From: Polyangium sp. 15x6
GTDB lineage: Bacteria > Myxococcota_A > Polyangia > Polyangiales > Polyangiaceae
Assembly: GCF_029960785.1 (NCBI RefSeq)
Contig: NZ_JASBQE010000001.1
Coordinates: 62,001-126,000 of the forward strand
Direction: 5' to 3'
DNA: 64,000 nt
Positions 8,565 through 15,725 of the stretch are shown one piece after another. Numbering within the stretch: position 1 is the stretch's first letter; each line of letters opens with the position of its first letter. Below the pieces are notes generated by a model. It was not told the origin of the DNA. It did no database searches and was given only the letters and a program-made list of their open reading frames with translations. A program made the translations under genes and the position numbers.

Positions 8565-9440
8565 CTACGACTTCGCCGTCGTGTCGCCTTCGAGCTCGGA
8601 GAGCAGCGCCGCCTCTTGCGCCGCGAGCTCGGCCTTGAGCTTCTGGAGCGCTTCGAGCTTCGCCTTCTTTTCTTGCTGGACGGCTTGCGCCCGTTGGGCG
8701 GCGATCTTCGCTTCCTGGGCGGTGAGGATTTCGCGCTGCTTCTTCAACGCGTCGAGCTCTGCCGTGGCCGCGCCGATCTTCTTGTCGAGCAGGCTCAGGC
8801 TCGGCTCTTCGGCCGATTCCTGCAAGAAGAACGACTCTGCCCATCCGGCGCCGAGCTTGTGCTCGTGCTGGATCTCACCCAGCTTGCCGAAGAGGGACTT
8901 CCGCAATTTGTTGTGGTCCTGGTTCAGCTTGACGCGCGTGCCGATGGTCCGGAAATCGACGAGCTTCTGCGCGGCGGTCCTCTTCTCGTCCGCCGCCTGC
9001 GTGCCTGCCAGCGCGCGCGCGGCGACCACGGGCGCGTGGTCCTTCAGCACGGGTTTATCGGCTTCCGCCAGCGCTTCGGGCCAGGTCTTCATGATGTCGA
9101 GCTGCCCGCCGAGCGTGGGGCGCTTCAATTCGCTGGGTCGCAGATCCCCGAAGAGCCGCTGCGCGAGGAGCGAGCCCTTTTCCACGTTGGCCCAGACGAA
9201 ATCGACCGAATCATCGAGGTCATGATCCGCGAATTCGACGGCCGCGGCGGCGGAGGCCTCGGCGATGAGGAGGTTCTTCTCCTCGGCGATGGCCGCCTCG
9301 ATTCGCGACTCGAATGCATCCACCTCGGCGACGAGCGCCTGCGCGTAGGGGTTGCGTCGGATGCGGGCCGCCATGAAGCGGAAGTGTGCCTCGCCGGCCG
9401 TCGTGGTCGCTGTTTCGGGGAGGGTCTTGATTCCAACCAT
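8565..9440 (-). CDS. Hypothetical protein with C-terminal coiled coil
   Basis: The 291-residue cytoplasmic protein has no signal peptide or membrane segment. The first 200 residues are mostly helical and resemble bacterial proteins that describe a four-helix repeat (NPYAQALVAEVDAFESRI and DHDLDDSVDFVWANVEKG). Residues about 215-285 form an uninterrupted Lys/Ala/Glu/Gln coiled coil. I do not recognise a family. No partner gene is evident. Confidence 0.75.
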   Translation of the reverse strand: MVGIKTLPETATTTAGEAHFRFMAARIRRNPYAQALVAEVDAFESRIEAAIAEEKNLLIAEASAAAAVEFADHDLDDSVDFVWANVEKGSLLAQRLFGDLRPSELKRPTLGGQLDIMKTWPEALAEADKPVLKDHAPVVAARALAGTQAADEKRTAAQKLVDFRTIGTRVKLNQDHNKLRKSLFGKLGEIQHEHKLGAGWAESFFLQESAEEPSLSLLDKKIGAATAELDALKKQREILTAQEAKIAAQRAQAVQQEKKAKLEALQKLKAELAAQEAALLSELEGDTTAKS

Positions 9441-10188
9441 GGGGGCGGATGCGAGAGAGCGCGCTTACCGGGCGTCAAGGGCAGAGACCGCCCGGCGACG
9501 CCGCCGTCCTCTGCGCGGGAGGGCTCGAACGCCTCGGCGACGGTTTGCGGGGGCGTTCGAGCCGGCTGAAGCGGCGTCGCAACGCGTCGCGGGGGCGGTT
9601 CGGGCGCCGGAAGTGAGGTCGGAACGTCGACGGGTGTGCCGCGGGCGCGTGGAACGGGGGCGCGAGCGGTTGCGTGGGCGCTCGCGGCGCCGGAGGCGCG
9701 CGGTGCACGTGTTTCGCCGCCTGTCGACCGACGCTCGAACCTGCGTGGCAATGCGGGCCGAGCGGTTTGGGCGAAGAGAGTGAGGAGGCGACGCGTCGAC
9801 GTGTCGGTTCAAGCCCGCGAGGAGGCGCGTCGAAGCGGCGCGCCTGCGGAAAGAGAGACCGAAGCGGGAGGGCGACGCGTGCGTCGGGCCGTTCGAACGT
9901 CCGAAATGGCGTGTCGACGCATTGCGGGACGACTTGCGGCATGTGGGCGCGTTGAATGCCGGGAAAACACCGGGAAAACGGTGGACGGAGCTGCCGCCGC
10001 TCCCGCAGCCTCCCCCCACAGCGCAGCGCGACGGCTCACGTGCGGACATTGCGCGTCCGATGCGCCGGCGATTCAGTTGCGCTCGCGTCGCTCTTCGTTG
10101 CAGAACCGATGGCCAGGAACAACGCGAGCCGGCGCACGGCGCCATGGGGGTGGCTTGGTGAGGCCTCGCGTGCACGGAGGGGTCCGTC
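9441..10188. other. 748-bp region without a recognisable gene
   Basis: Several long open frames exist on both strands here, as expected at this GC content. None shows a steady G/C third-position pattern, a credible start or a recognisable protein. The DNA is rich in GCGTCG/CGACGC words and ends with a small direct repeat (CCGGGAAAACA then CCGGGAAAACG near 9959-9979), which may belong to the control region of the lipoprotein gene at 10189. It may be gene debris. Confidence 0.45.
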
Positions 10189-11187
10189 ATGGCCTCGTCT
10201 CTATCGATCCGCCTGCGGAGCGTGCTGCTCTCGTGGTGTCTCGCCGCGCTCGTCGCGCTGTCGCTCGTGTTGTCCGGGTGCGCCTCTTCGCGCGACCCCA
10301 CCATGGCCCGGATCTTCGAGGCGCCGAACATCATCCACGTCTGCGTACGTCCGCGGAACGTGCCGAAAGACAAGCGAATCTGGGGACTCGACACCTCCGA
10401 CGGCTCGCCAATCTTGGAGGCCCGGGAGGTGGACCGCGCGAGACGCGAAGGCCGTCTCCTATACATTTTCGACCCGGACTCGCCTCCAGAGAGCGCGCGG
10501 CTCTTACCGATTCCGTACAACAAGCTCGAATGCCCCGCGCGGACGCCGCAGCCGAAGCCCCGCGTCGTCGCGGCGAAGGCGAAGGCCAAAGAGGCCGAAG
10601 AGAAGAAGAACGGGGCCAAGAAGGCCGAGGAGCCGAGGCCGCTGCCGCGACCGATCGCGAGGCCGCCGGAGCAAGAGCGGTGCACGGCATATCGGGAGCC
10701 GGGTCAGGCGAGAAGACGGAGCGGCTCTGGCTCGCGTGCTTGCACGAGGGTCCTCGTCCACCGGGCCCCCACGGAGCAGGCCGTCGCGGAGAACCGACCG
10801 CGCCCGGTCGAGGCGCCCGTGCCGAAGGACCCGAGCGAGGTACAGCCGGGTGAGGTATGGCAGTACGAGGACTGGAGACAAACCCCGGAGGAGACCGCGC
10901 GGCTCGAGCGAGCCTACGAGTGCGTTCAGGGAGTTTGCCATGCGAGGCACCAGAACTTCATTCCGAAGGACAAGAAGAAGCCCGCCGGGACGCACAACGG
11001 GCAGTCGCTGTCAACGGGGAGCGGTGGGGGAGCAAGCACGCCGCAGCCGGCGGCGAAGACGACGGTCAAGACGAGGACCAAGCCGGTCGGGAAGCCGAAT
11101 GGCGCGAAGCCGAACGGCGGGGCGGCGGGGCAGGGGGGGCAGGCGGGCAACGGGAGCGCGGCGGAGCCTCCACCGCAGGCGAAATAG
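10189..11187 (+). CDS. Lipoprotein, probable delivery half of a polymorphic toxin
   Basis: The 332-residue lipoprotein has an unusually long hydrophobic signal and a strong lipobox (LVLSGC at about residue 29). An N-terminal domain of about 90 residues (IIHVCVRPRNVPKDKRIWGL) is followed by a Lys/Ala/Pro linker, a middle region (WQYEDWRQTPEETARLERAYEC) and a low-complexity Gly/Pro/Lys tail. The frame ends at TAG 11185, but the same frame continues open into a nuclease-like domain up to 11475. The whole may therefore be a lipoprotein toxin of the SitA kind (myxobacterial outer-membrane-exchange toxins) interrupted by a stop. Codon bias around 10707-10748 favours another frame, a possible second lesion. 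Confidence 0.65.
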   Translation: MASSLSIRLRSVLLSWCLAALVALSLVLSGCASSRDPTMARIFEAPNIIHVCVRPRNVPKDKRIWGLDTSDGSPILEAREVDRARREGRLLYIFDPDSPPESARLLPIPYNKLECPARTPQPKPRVVAAKAKAKEAEEKKNGAKKAEEPRPLPRPIARPPEQERCTAYREPGQARRRSGSGSRACTRVLVHRAPTEQAVAENRPRPVEAPVPKDPSEVQPGEVWQYEDWRQTPEETARLERAYECVQGVCHARHQNFIPKDKKKPAGTHNGQSLSTGSGGGASTPQPAAKTTVKTRTKPVGKPNGAKPNGGAAGQGGQAGNGSAAEPPPQAK

Positions 11188-11475
11188 AAGCGGGGAGGCG
11201 AGAACCCGGCGGCGGCGCGGGGGCGGGAGGTGCATGAGGAGTTCAAGAAGAAGGTCGAGGCGAAAGAGAAAGAGGGAAAGGGGTGGGATCCCAGGCCAAG
11301 TTTGGAGGACCCTGTGACGGGCCGAGAGCTGCGACCGGACGCGCTCACGCCCAAAGGGCACCCCATCGAGCTGAAGCCAAACACGCCGACGGGCAGAGAA
11401 GCAGGCAAACGCCAGATGAAGAAATACGAGGCGGCTGCGAGGAAGAAGGGGCGCGTGATTTACTATGAACCCTAA
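11188..11475 (+). pseudogene. PD-(D/E)XK nuclease-like toxin domain, cut off by TAG
   Basis: This 95-codon stretch is in the same frame as the lipoprotein before it and directly follows its TAG. It reads like the C-terminal nuclease of polymorphic toxins. A Lys-rich helix is followed by RPDAL and IELKPNTPTG (the D and ExK of the PD-(D/E)XK nuclease core), then a KRQMKKYEAAARKKG helix and a final strand GRVIYY. The only possible start of its own, GTG 11230, has a GGGAG directly against it, which is poor. I therefore treat it as the separated end of the upstream gene. It overlaps the immunity gene start by 11 bp. Confidence 0.6.
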
Positions 11476-12127
11476 GCGAGTCCTGCGGGACCGAATGAGC
11501 CACATCTTCAAGACCTGGGTCACGCCTACGCTCCACGAGGCGGGCTTCAAGAAACGAGGGATCGTGTATGTGCGGGAGCTGGGCAGCGTCCAGCACCTCT
11601 TCCAGCACGAGAGTGACGACCTCAACACGGCCGACAAGTACAGCTTCACCACGAATTGCGGAATTTACGTGCCGGGGGTCAAGCAGGCATACGGCAATCC
11701 GAGCCGCGAAGAACCAAAGGCGCCTCAAGCATTCCAGGGACTCTTAACCGTGCGGCCCGGATTCCTTACACCGGCGGGCAACCCGTGGTGGCATCTCACG
11801 TCCTCCGATGGGCCCGTGAAGGACGACGAGATCGGGCAAGAACTGCGGACGCTCGTGGAAACCGCGGCCCTGCCCTTCTTCGACCGGTTCCGTGACGAAC
11901 GCGCGATCGCGGAGTTCTTCTCGCAGCCCCGCAGGAAGGAGGACCGGCTCATCAATCCCCGTGAAGATACGTTCGAGCTCTTCTTTGCCGCGATCCTCTG
12001 GAAGCAGCTCGGGTGCAAGGACAAGTGTCGCGAATGCATCGAGCGGGAGAAGTCGAAGACCAAGAAGCGCTATGGTGCCAAGACCGACGAGGCGTTCTTC
12101 GCGCGATTCTCCTGTGACGACGACTGA
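11465..12127 (+). CDS. DUF4304-like protein, probable toxin immunity protein
   Basis: The 220-residue soluble protein starts inside the last codons of the nuclease-like domain (ATG 11465 against TAA 11473), a typical toxin-immunity arrangement. Its N-terminal half (TLHEAGFKKRGIVYVR, then SFTTNCGIYVPGV) matches the pattern of DUF4304, a family repeatedly found as immunity protein beside polymorphic toxins. The C-terminal part is helical and ends in an acidic CDDD tail. The reading frame is intact although the toxin appears broken. It may protect against the same toxin delivered by kin. Confidence 0.7.
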   Translation: MNPKRVLRDRMSHIFKTWVTPTLHEAGFKKRGIVYVRELGSVQHLFQHESDDLNTADKYSFTTNCGIYVPGVKQAYGNPSREEPKAPQAFQGLLTVRPGFLTPAGNPWWHLTSSDGPVKDDEIGQELRTLVETAALPFFDRFRDERAIAEFFSQPRRKEDRLINPREDTFELFFAAILWKQLGCKDKCRECIEREKSKTKKRYGAKTDEAFFARFSCDDD

Positions 12128-12150
12128 CGCAGGCGCCTTTCAACACAAGA

Positions 12151-12274
12151 CATGGCCTGCCCTGGGCCGCGGATGGACCCACCGGCGACGGTCGCCGGGC
12201 TGTTCCCGTTCGGCGGCAAGTGCTCCCCCGCCTCGCGTTCGTCCCGGAACCGAAAGTTTGCCCAGGGACTTGAC
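12151..12274. repeat. Tandem 124-bp repeat, copy 1
   Basis: This copy matches 12461-12584 with about ten differences by eye (near 92 percent), at a fixed offset of 310 bp. Both copies carry the identical 17-bp dyad CCGGCGACGGTCGCCGG (12182-12198 here) and end in a TTGACA hexamer. It begins 24 bp after the immunity gene stop. The conservation ends sharply just after TTGACA, as expected if the repeat is a duplicated control region. Confidence 0.9.
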
Positions 12275-12378
12275 AAGCGCGTTTGTCTCGGTTAAGGATT
12301 GTCCCCGGAGGCTGACGCTGGGCGTGCGCTCGTGACCCCGAGTAGCACCAAGACGCTCGCGTCAGCCTCCCCTTTTTG
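12270..12378 (+). ncRNA. Candidate small RNA 1 with promoter and terminator-like hairpin
   Basis: A TTGACA box at 12270-12275 is followed 17 bp later by a weak -10 (TAAGGA, 12293-12298). A perfect 12-bp inverted repeat follows, GGAGGCTGACGC at 12307-12318 pairing with GCGTCAGCCTCC at 12359-12370, and then CCTTTTT. A transcript starting near 12303 would be about 75 nt and end in this stem and T-run. No peptide with codon bias is encoded. The layout repeats downstream at 12580-12681. No transcript data support it yet, so this is structural inference. Confidence 0.5.
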
Positions 12379-12460
12379 TGTCCATCCGCGACAGCAGGCC
12401 CCCAGGTTTGTCTGATTGCCCGGGTGGCAGGCGAGCGGTAGGAGCTCGCCATGCGCAAAA

Positions 12461-12584
12461 CATGGCCGGCCCTGGGCCGCGGATGGACCCACCGGCGACG
12501 GTCGCCGGGCACTTGCCGTTCGACGGCAAGTGCTCCCCCACCTCGCGTTCGTCCCGGAACCGAACGTTTGTCCCGGGGCTTGAC
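12461..12584. repeat. Tandem 124-bp repeat, copy 2
   Basis: This is the second copy of the element at 12151. It includes the identical 17-bp dyad (12492-12508) and ends with TTGACA (12580-12585). It lies immediately upstream of the second hairpin and of the gene starting at 12735, so it could also drive that operon. Confidence 0.9.
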
Positions 12585-12685
12585 ATCCGTGGCTGCATAA
12601 GATAGGCCCTCTCCCCGGAAGCCGGCGCGGAGCCGCTGTCGTTCGAGCCCAGACGGGCGATACGGCTCCGCGTCGGCTCCCTGGA
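12580..12685 (+). ncRNA. Candidate small RNA 2 or structured leader
   Basis: After TTGACA at 12580 come AT-richer bases (CATAAGATAGG, 12596-12606). A long hairpin follows: 12617-12635 (GGAAGCCGGCGCGGAGCCG) pairs with 12663-12681 (CGGCTCCGCGTCGGCTCCC), nineteen positions with one G-U and one mismatch and a 27-nt loop. The start of the stem (CCCCGGARGC) is shared with candidate 1, while the rest differs in sequence but keeps the fold. No T-run follows, so this copy may be the 5' leader of the 12735 gene rather than a separate RNA. Confidence 0.45.
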
Positions 12686-12734
12686 CGAACCCCCCTTGCG
12701 GTCCCGGCCAAACTCCGGCAACGTGGGGTTCGTC

Positions 12735-13829
12735 ATGATAGAACGGGTTGTTGCTGTCGCCGCCGCATGCGCCGTCCTGGCGCTCTCGGGTAGCTCCGCC
12801 GCCGAGCCTCCCCCGCAGATTGCGTTCCGTCTGGATTACCACGCCAACCTCCCGGAGCGCGGGTGCCCGAACGCGGACGAGTTTGGCCTGATCCTCGCGG
12901 GCGAGTTCGGATATCTGCTCGTCCGTGACGACGCGGCGGCCACGCTGCGCATCGAGACCCGGACGAACGGCAGGGGGATCGAGGCCGAGCTATCCGCGCC
13001 AAACCCGGCGGAGGATGGTGAGTGGCGGCGGGTGGTCACGAGCCAAGACTGCCGGGAGCTCCTTTATGATGCGGCGACCCTGATCCGGATCCGGTTTGGC
13101 CCGGGCGGATGGCAGGGAGAGGAGCCGCCGCCGTGGCTGCTCGCGCCGCCGGTGTTCGAGGTGGAGAGCCCCGAGCTGCGGATGGTGATGCCGGAGGCGT
13201 TCCTGGACTCGATGGCGGGGGAGCCGTCGGAGGCGCCGCTGACGCCGTGGGAGGGGACGGCGCCGAGGTGGGCGCAGCAGGCGCCGGGGCCTGCGGGGGA
13301 AGAGCAGACCGCTCTCCAGATGGAGGGGGCGCTCGGGCCGGCGATGTCGCTGTACGGGTTGCCGAGTGTCGCGGTAGGCGGGAGTGGGATGGTCGGGTTG
13401 CGCTGGCAGAGGTTCGCCCTCGGCATGGACGTGCGTGCTTTGATCACGCCAGCGTTGGGCATCGGGGAGCCGCCAGCGCCAGGGCGCACATCGGTCGTCA
13501 ATATTGCATTGTTGGGTTGTGGGATCGCAAAGTTTATTGATCTTTGTGCGGTGGTGAATGGCAGCCGTCTCAATTTCGATCTGGACAAGGTAGGACAGCT
13601 CCAGTCCGCCGATACGTCATCGCTCGGTTTTGGTGGACGAATAGCGGCGCGGTGGCAGTTCAGCTCTCGCTTCACACTGCTAGGGTACACCGATGTAAGC
13701 GGAGAGATCCGAAATATCGTGTTCCGAGCCGCGCGTTTGGATGCCCCTACCATTCCGGCTTATTATTGGCGGTCCCCGTCGATGAGGGTCGCCCTTGGTC
13801 TTGCCGTATCTGCATTTCTTTTCGATTGA
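12735..13829 (+). CDS. Envelope protein, first gene of a sigma-factor operon
   Basis: The 364-residue protein starts at ATG 12735 with a Sec signal ending SSAAEP. The N-terminal 110 residues (ERGCPNADEF, AATLRIETRTNGRGIEAEL, SQDCRELLYDAATLIRIR) form a small periplasmic domain, common in myxobacteria next to sigma factors. The C-terminal part (SVAVGGSGMVGLRWQRFALGMDVRA onward) reads as beta strands of an outer-membrane or surface domain. The codons toward the 3' end are less GC-biased than those of its neighbours. It is followed after 14 bp by a lipoprotein and then a sigma factor, so it may sense or execute the output of that regulator. Confidence 0.78.
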   Translation: MIERVVAVAAACAVLALSGSSAAEPPPQIAFRLDYHANLPERGCPNADEFGLILAGEFGYLLVRDDAAATLRIETRTNGRGIEAELSAPNPAEDGEWRRVVTSQDCRELLYDAATLIRIRFGPGGWQGEEPPPWLLAPPVFEVESPELRMVMPEAFLDSMAGEPSEAPLTPWEGTAPRWAQQAPGPAGEEQTALQMEGALGPAMSLYGLPSVAVGGSGMVGLRWQRFALGMDVRALITPALGIGEPPAPGRTSVVNIALLGCGIAKFIDLCAVVNGSRLNFDLDKVGQLQSADTSSLGFGGRIAARWQFSSRFTLLGYTDVSGEIRNIVFRAARLDAPTIPAYYWRSPSMRVALGLAVSAFLFD

Positions 13830-13843
13830 ACGGAGGATAGGTC

Positions 13844-14533
13844 ATGAGGGCAAAGCAGATCGCGACACTGGCGGTAACGGCCATCGTATTTGGTATCATT
13901 GGCGCATCATGCGTCGATGGTGTAGCGGACTTCGTCCTGCTGGACGCTGGCGGTGGTGAAGGCGGCCAAGCCCCCGACGCCGGCCCCGACGGCGGCGACG
14001 AGGAGGACGCCGGCAAGAGCAGCAGCAACGCCGGCGCCTGTGACTTCACCTGCGACGGGGACTGCGTGCCCCTCCACCCGGGCGACAGCTCTTATCCTGT
14101 CCTCGTCTGGATCGGCCCCAACGACGGCAGCGCGCCGGATTGCCCGGACAACGCCCCCGTCGAGCAATTCGTCTGGTACACCGACCTCGTTGTCCCGCCG
14201 AAGTCGTGCGGTCCTTGCTCCCGCGGTCCCTCGTTCGCCACCGTGCCGCCCGTTCCTCCGAAGCCGTCCTTTCGCCGCATGGCGCGCGTGTGCGAGGGCA
14301 GCGCCTTCGGACGATGCGAGCCCGACGAGCACTGCGCGCCCGCGCCGCCCGAGGGCTTCCGACAATGCGTGTACGCGGCGGGCGAACACGATTGCCCGCC
14401 CGAGAGCTACGCGGAGCGGGTTGTCGTCTACGAAGGATTCGCGGACGAACGCACTTGCCCGCCCGGCGCCTGCGGCGCGCCCGAGGGAGACGTCGCGCCC
14501 AAAGGAACCCGCACCCTCTGCTGTCTGGGTTGA
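13844..14533 (+). CDS. Cys-rich lipoprotein, second gene of the sigma-factor operon
   Basis: The 229-residue lipoprotein has a lipobox IGASC near residue 23 and a GGAGGATAGG ribosome site just upstream. An Asp/Gly-rich acidic linker is followed by a domain with about 20 cysteines (GACDFTCDGDCVP, PKSCGPCSRGP, ending CCLG). It is predicted to be a disulfide-rich protein on the outer membrane. No family function is known to me. It ends 12 bp before the sigma-factor gene. Confidence 0.8.
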   Translation: MRAKQIATLAVTAIVFGIIGASCVDGVADFVLLDAGGGEGGQAPDAGPDGGDEEDAGKSSSNAGACDFTCDGDCVPLHPGDSSYPVLVWIGPNDGSAPDCPDNAPVEQFVWYTDLVVPPKSCGPCSRGPSFATVPPVPPKPSFRRMARVCEGSAFGRCEPDEHCAPAPPEGFRQCVYAAGEHDCPPESYAERVVVYEGFADERTCPPGACGAPEGDVAPKGTRTLCCLG

Positions 14534-14545
14534 CCCGAGGCTTCC

Positions 14546-15577
14546 ATGGACGACCGCGAATTCACAAGAGCGCTGGAGTCGCAACGGACCAAGCTACAAG
14601 CCTGGCTCTCCCGCCGGTTTTCGGCGAGCGACGTGCCGGACCTCGTGCAAGAGACGCTCCTCCAGTGCTGGAAGAAGCGCGAGGAGTACGATCCGACCCG
14701 GGAAATCGGCGGCTGGGTGCATTACCAGATGCGCACGGTGGCCTACGCCCATCGCAAGCGCGCCCGCGTGCGCGAAGTGGCCGCGCCGCTCCTCCGGGAA
14801 GAGGACGTCGCCCCGTCGACCCCCGAGCGTGAAGCCTCGAATCACGAAACGGATTCGCTCCTCCACCACATCCTCGCTTTCCTGCCCACCCAGGAGCGCG
14901 AGATGGTCGCGGTGCGGTTCTTCGACGAGCTCTCGATCCGAGAAATCGCCGGCTCGTTCGACCGCACGGAGGATGCCGTCGATGCGACTCTGCGACGGGT
15001 CAACAAGAAAATGCGCGAGGCGCTTCTGCGCATGGGCGTCGAAGACGCACGGCGGGCGGCGGTGCTGCCGTTCCTCGTGGAGAGGTCCGGCGGGACCGAG
15101 ACGGAGGACGCCGCGTCGAGCGAGCGGCCAGCGGTATGGACGTCCATTCCCGCCGCGGGCATGCCGGCAGGCCCCTCGCGCGTGGCGTGGGAGCCGTTCG
15201 CCCGTTGCTGCGCTGCCGCGGCCGGCGTCGTCGCCCTTCTCCTCTATCTCCTGTCGCGGAGGGAGGCGCCGTGGGCGAATCACCTCGCGCTCGTGATGCC
15301 CGACCTCCGGCCCGGTGGCGTGGTCCCGCTCGTGACCGACCCCATGCAGCCACCCAACCCGACGGTCGAGCCGCCGCCCCTGTGCCCGCCGTCCCCGCCG
15401 GCGCCACGCACGCCCCCCTGTCCACCGGACGTGCCCAAGGACGCGGGGCCGCGCTCGCTCGGACGCGCCGCCGTGACCGCCCACGAGCGAGGCGACAAGA
15501 AGAGCGCCGCCGAGGCGTGCCGCCTGGCCGGCCCTGACAGCGTCTTCTGCCGAGAGCTCCAGAGCCTCCATCCGTAG
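14546..15577 (+). CDS. ECF-type sigma factor fused to a membrane segment and outer tail
   Basis: The 343-residue protein has sigma region 2 at about residues 10-80 (DVPDLVQETLLQCWKK, REIGGWVHYQMRTVAYAHRKR). Region 4 lies at about residues 110-160 (LPTQEREMVAVRFFDELSIREIA with the helix-turn-helix TEDAVDATLRRV). A transmembrane helix follows (about 222-242, AAAAGVVALLLYLLSRR), then a Pro-rich stretch and a short helical end outside the membrane. The tethered sigma factor could be controlled by the envelope proteins encoded before it, and no separate anti-sigma gene is seen. Release by proteolysis is a plausible but unproven mechanism. Confidence 0.85.
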   Translation: MDDREFTRALESQRTKLQAWLSRRFSASDVPDLVQETLLQCWKKREEYDPTREIGGWVHYQMRTVAYAHRKRARVREVAAPLLREEDVAPSTPEREASNHETDSLLHHILAFLPTQEREMVAVRFFDELSIREIAGSFDRTEDAVDATLRRVNKKMREALLRMGVEDARRAAVLPFLVERSGGTETEDAASSERPAVWTSIPAAGMPAGPSRVAWEPFARCCAAAAGVVALLLYLLSRREAPWANHLALVMPDLRPGGVVPLVTDPMQPPNPTVEPPPLCPPSPPAPRTPPCPPDVPKDAGPRSLGRAAVTAHERGDKKSAAEACRLAGPDSVFCRELQSLHP

Positions 15578-15725
15578 AGCGCAAGGCGCGCGGATACCCG
15601 ACTCCGAAAAACATTGGCTTGGGCGAGCACACCGGTCGCCGCTGCCGACCACGCGCGGCGATCACTCCCCGAGCCTCGCGAGCAGATGGGGATGGCGCGT
15701 CCTCGGCGCTCTCTCTGGGAACGGC

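Noticed and set aside
9465..10685. 406-residue minus-strand open frame across the gene-poor region
   Set aside because: It lacks third-position bias, is Arg/Ser/Pro-rich and overlaps the lipoprotein gene at 10189.
11185..11187. TAG as a recoded amino acid (pyrrolysine)
   Set aside because: Nothing nearby supports recoding, TAG falls in a low-complexity linker rather than at an active site, and the gene shows another apparent lesion.
12151..12584. Repeat pair as a CRISPR array or insertion-sequence remnant
   Set aside because: There are only two long copies, with no regular spacers, no transposase and no terminal inverted repeats. A duplicated promoter region fits better.
12640..12650. GTTCGAGCC resembling a tRNA T-loop
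   Set aside because: It lies in the loop of the 12617-12681 hairpin. No acceptor, D or anticodon arms fit around it.
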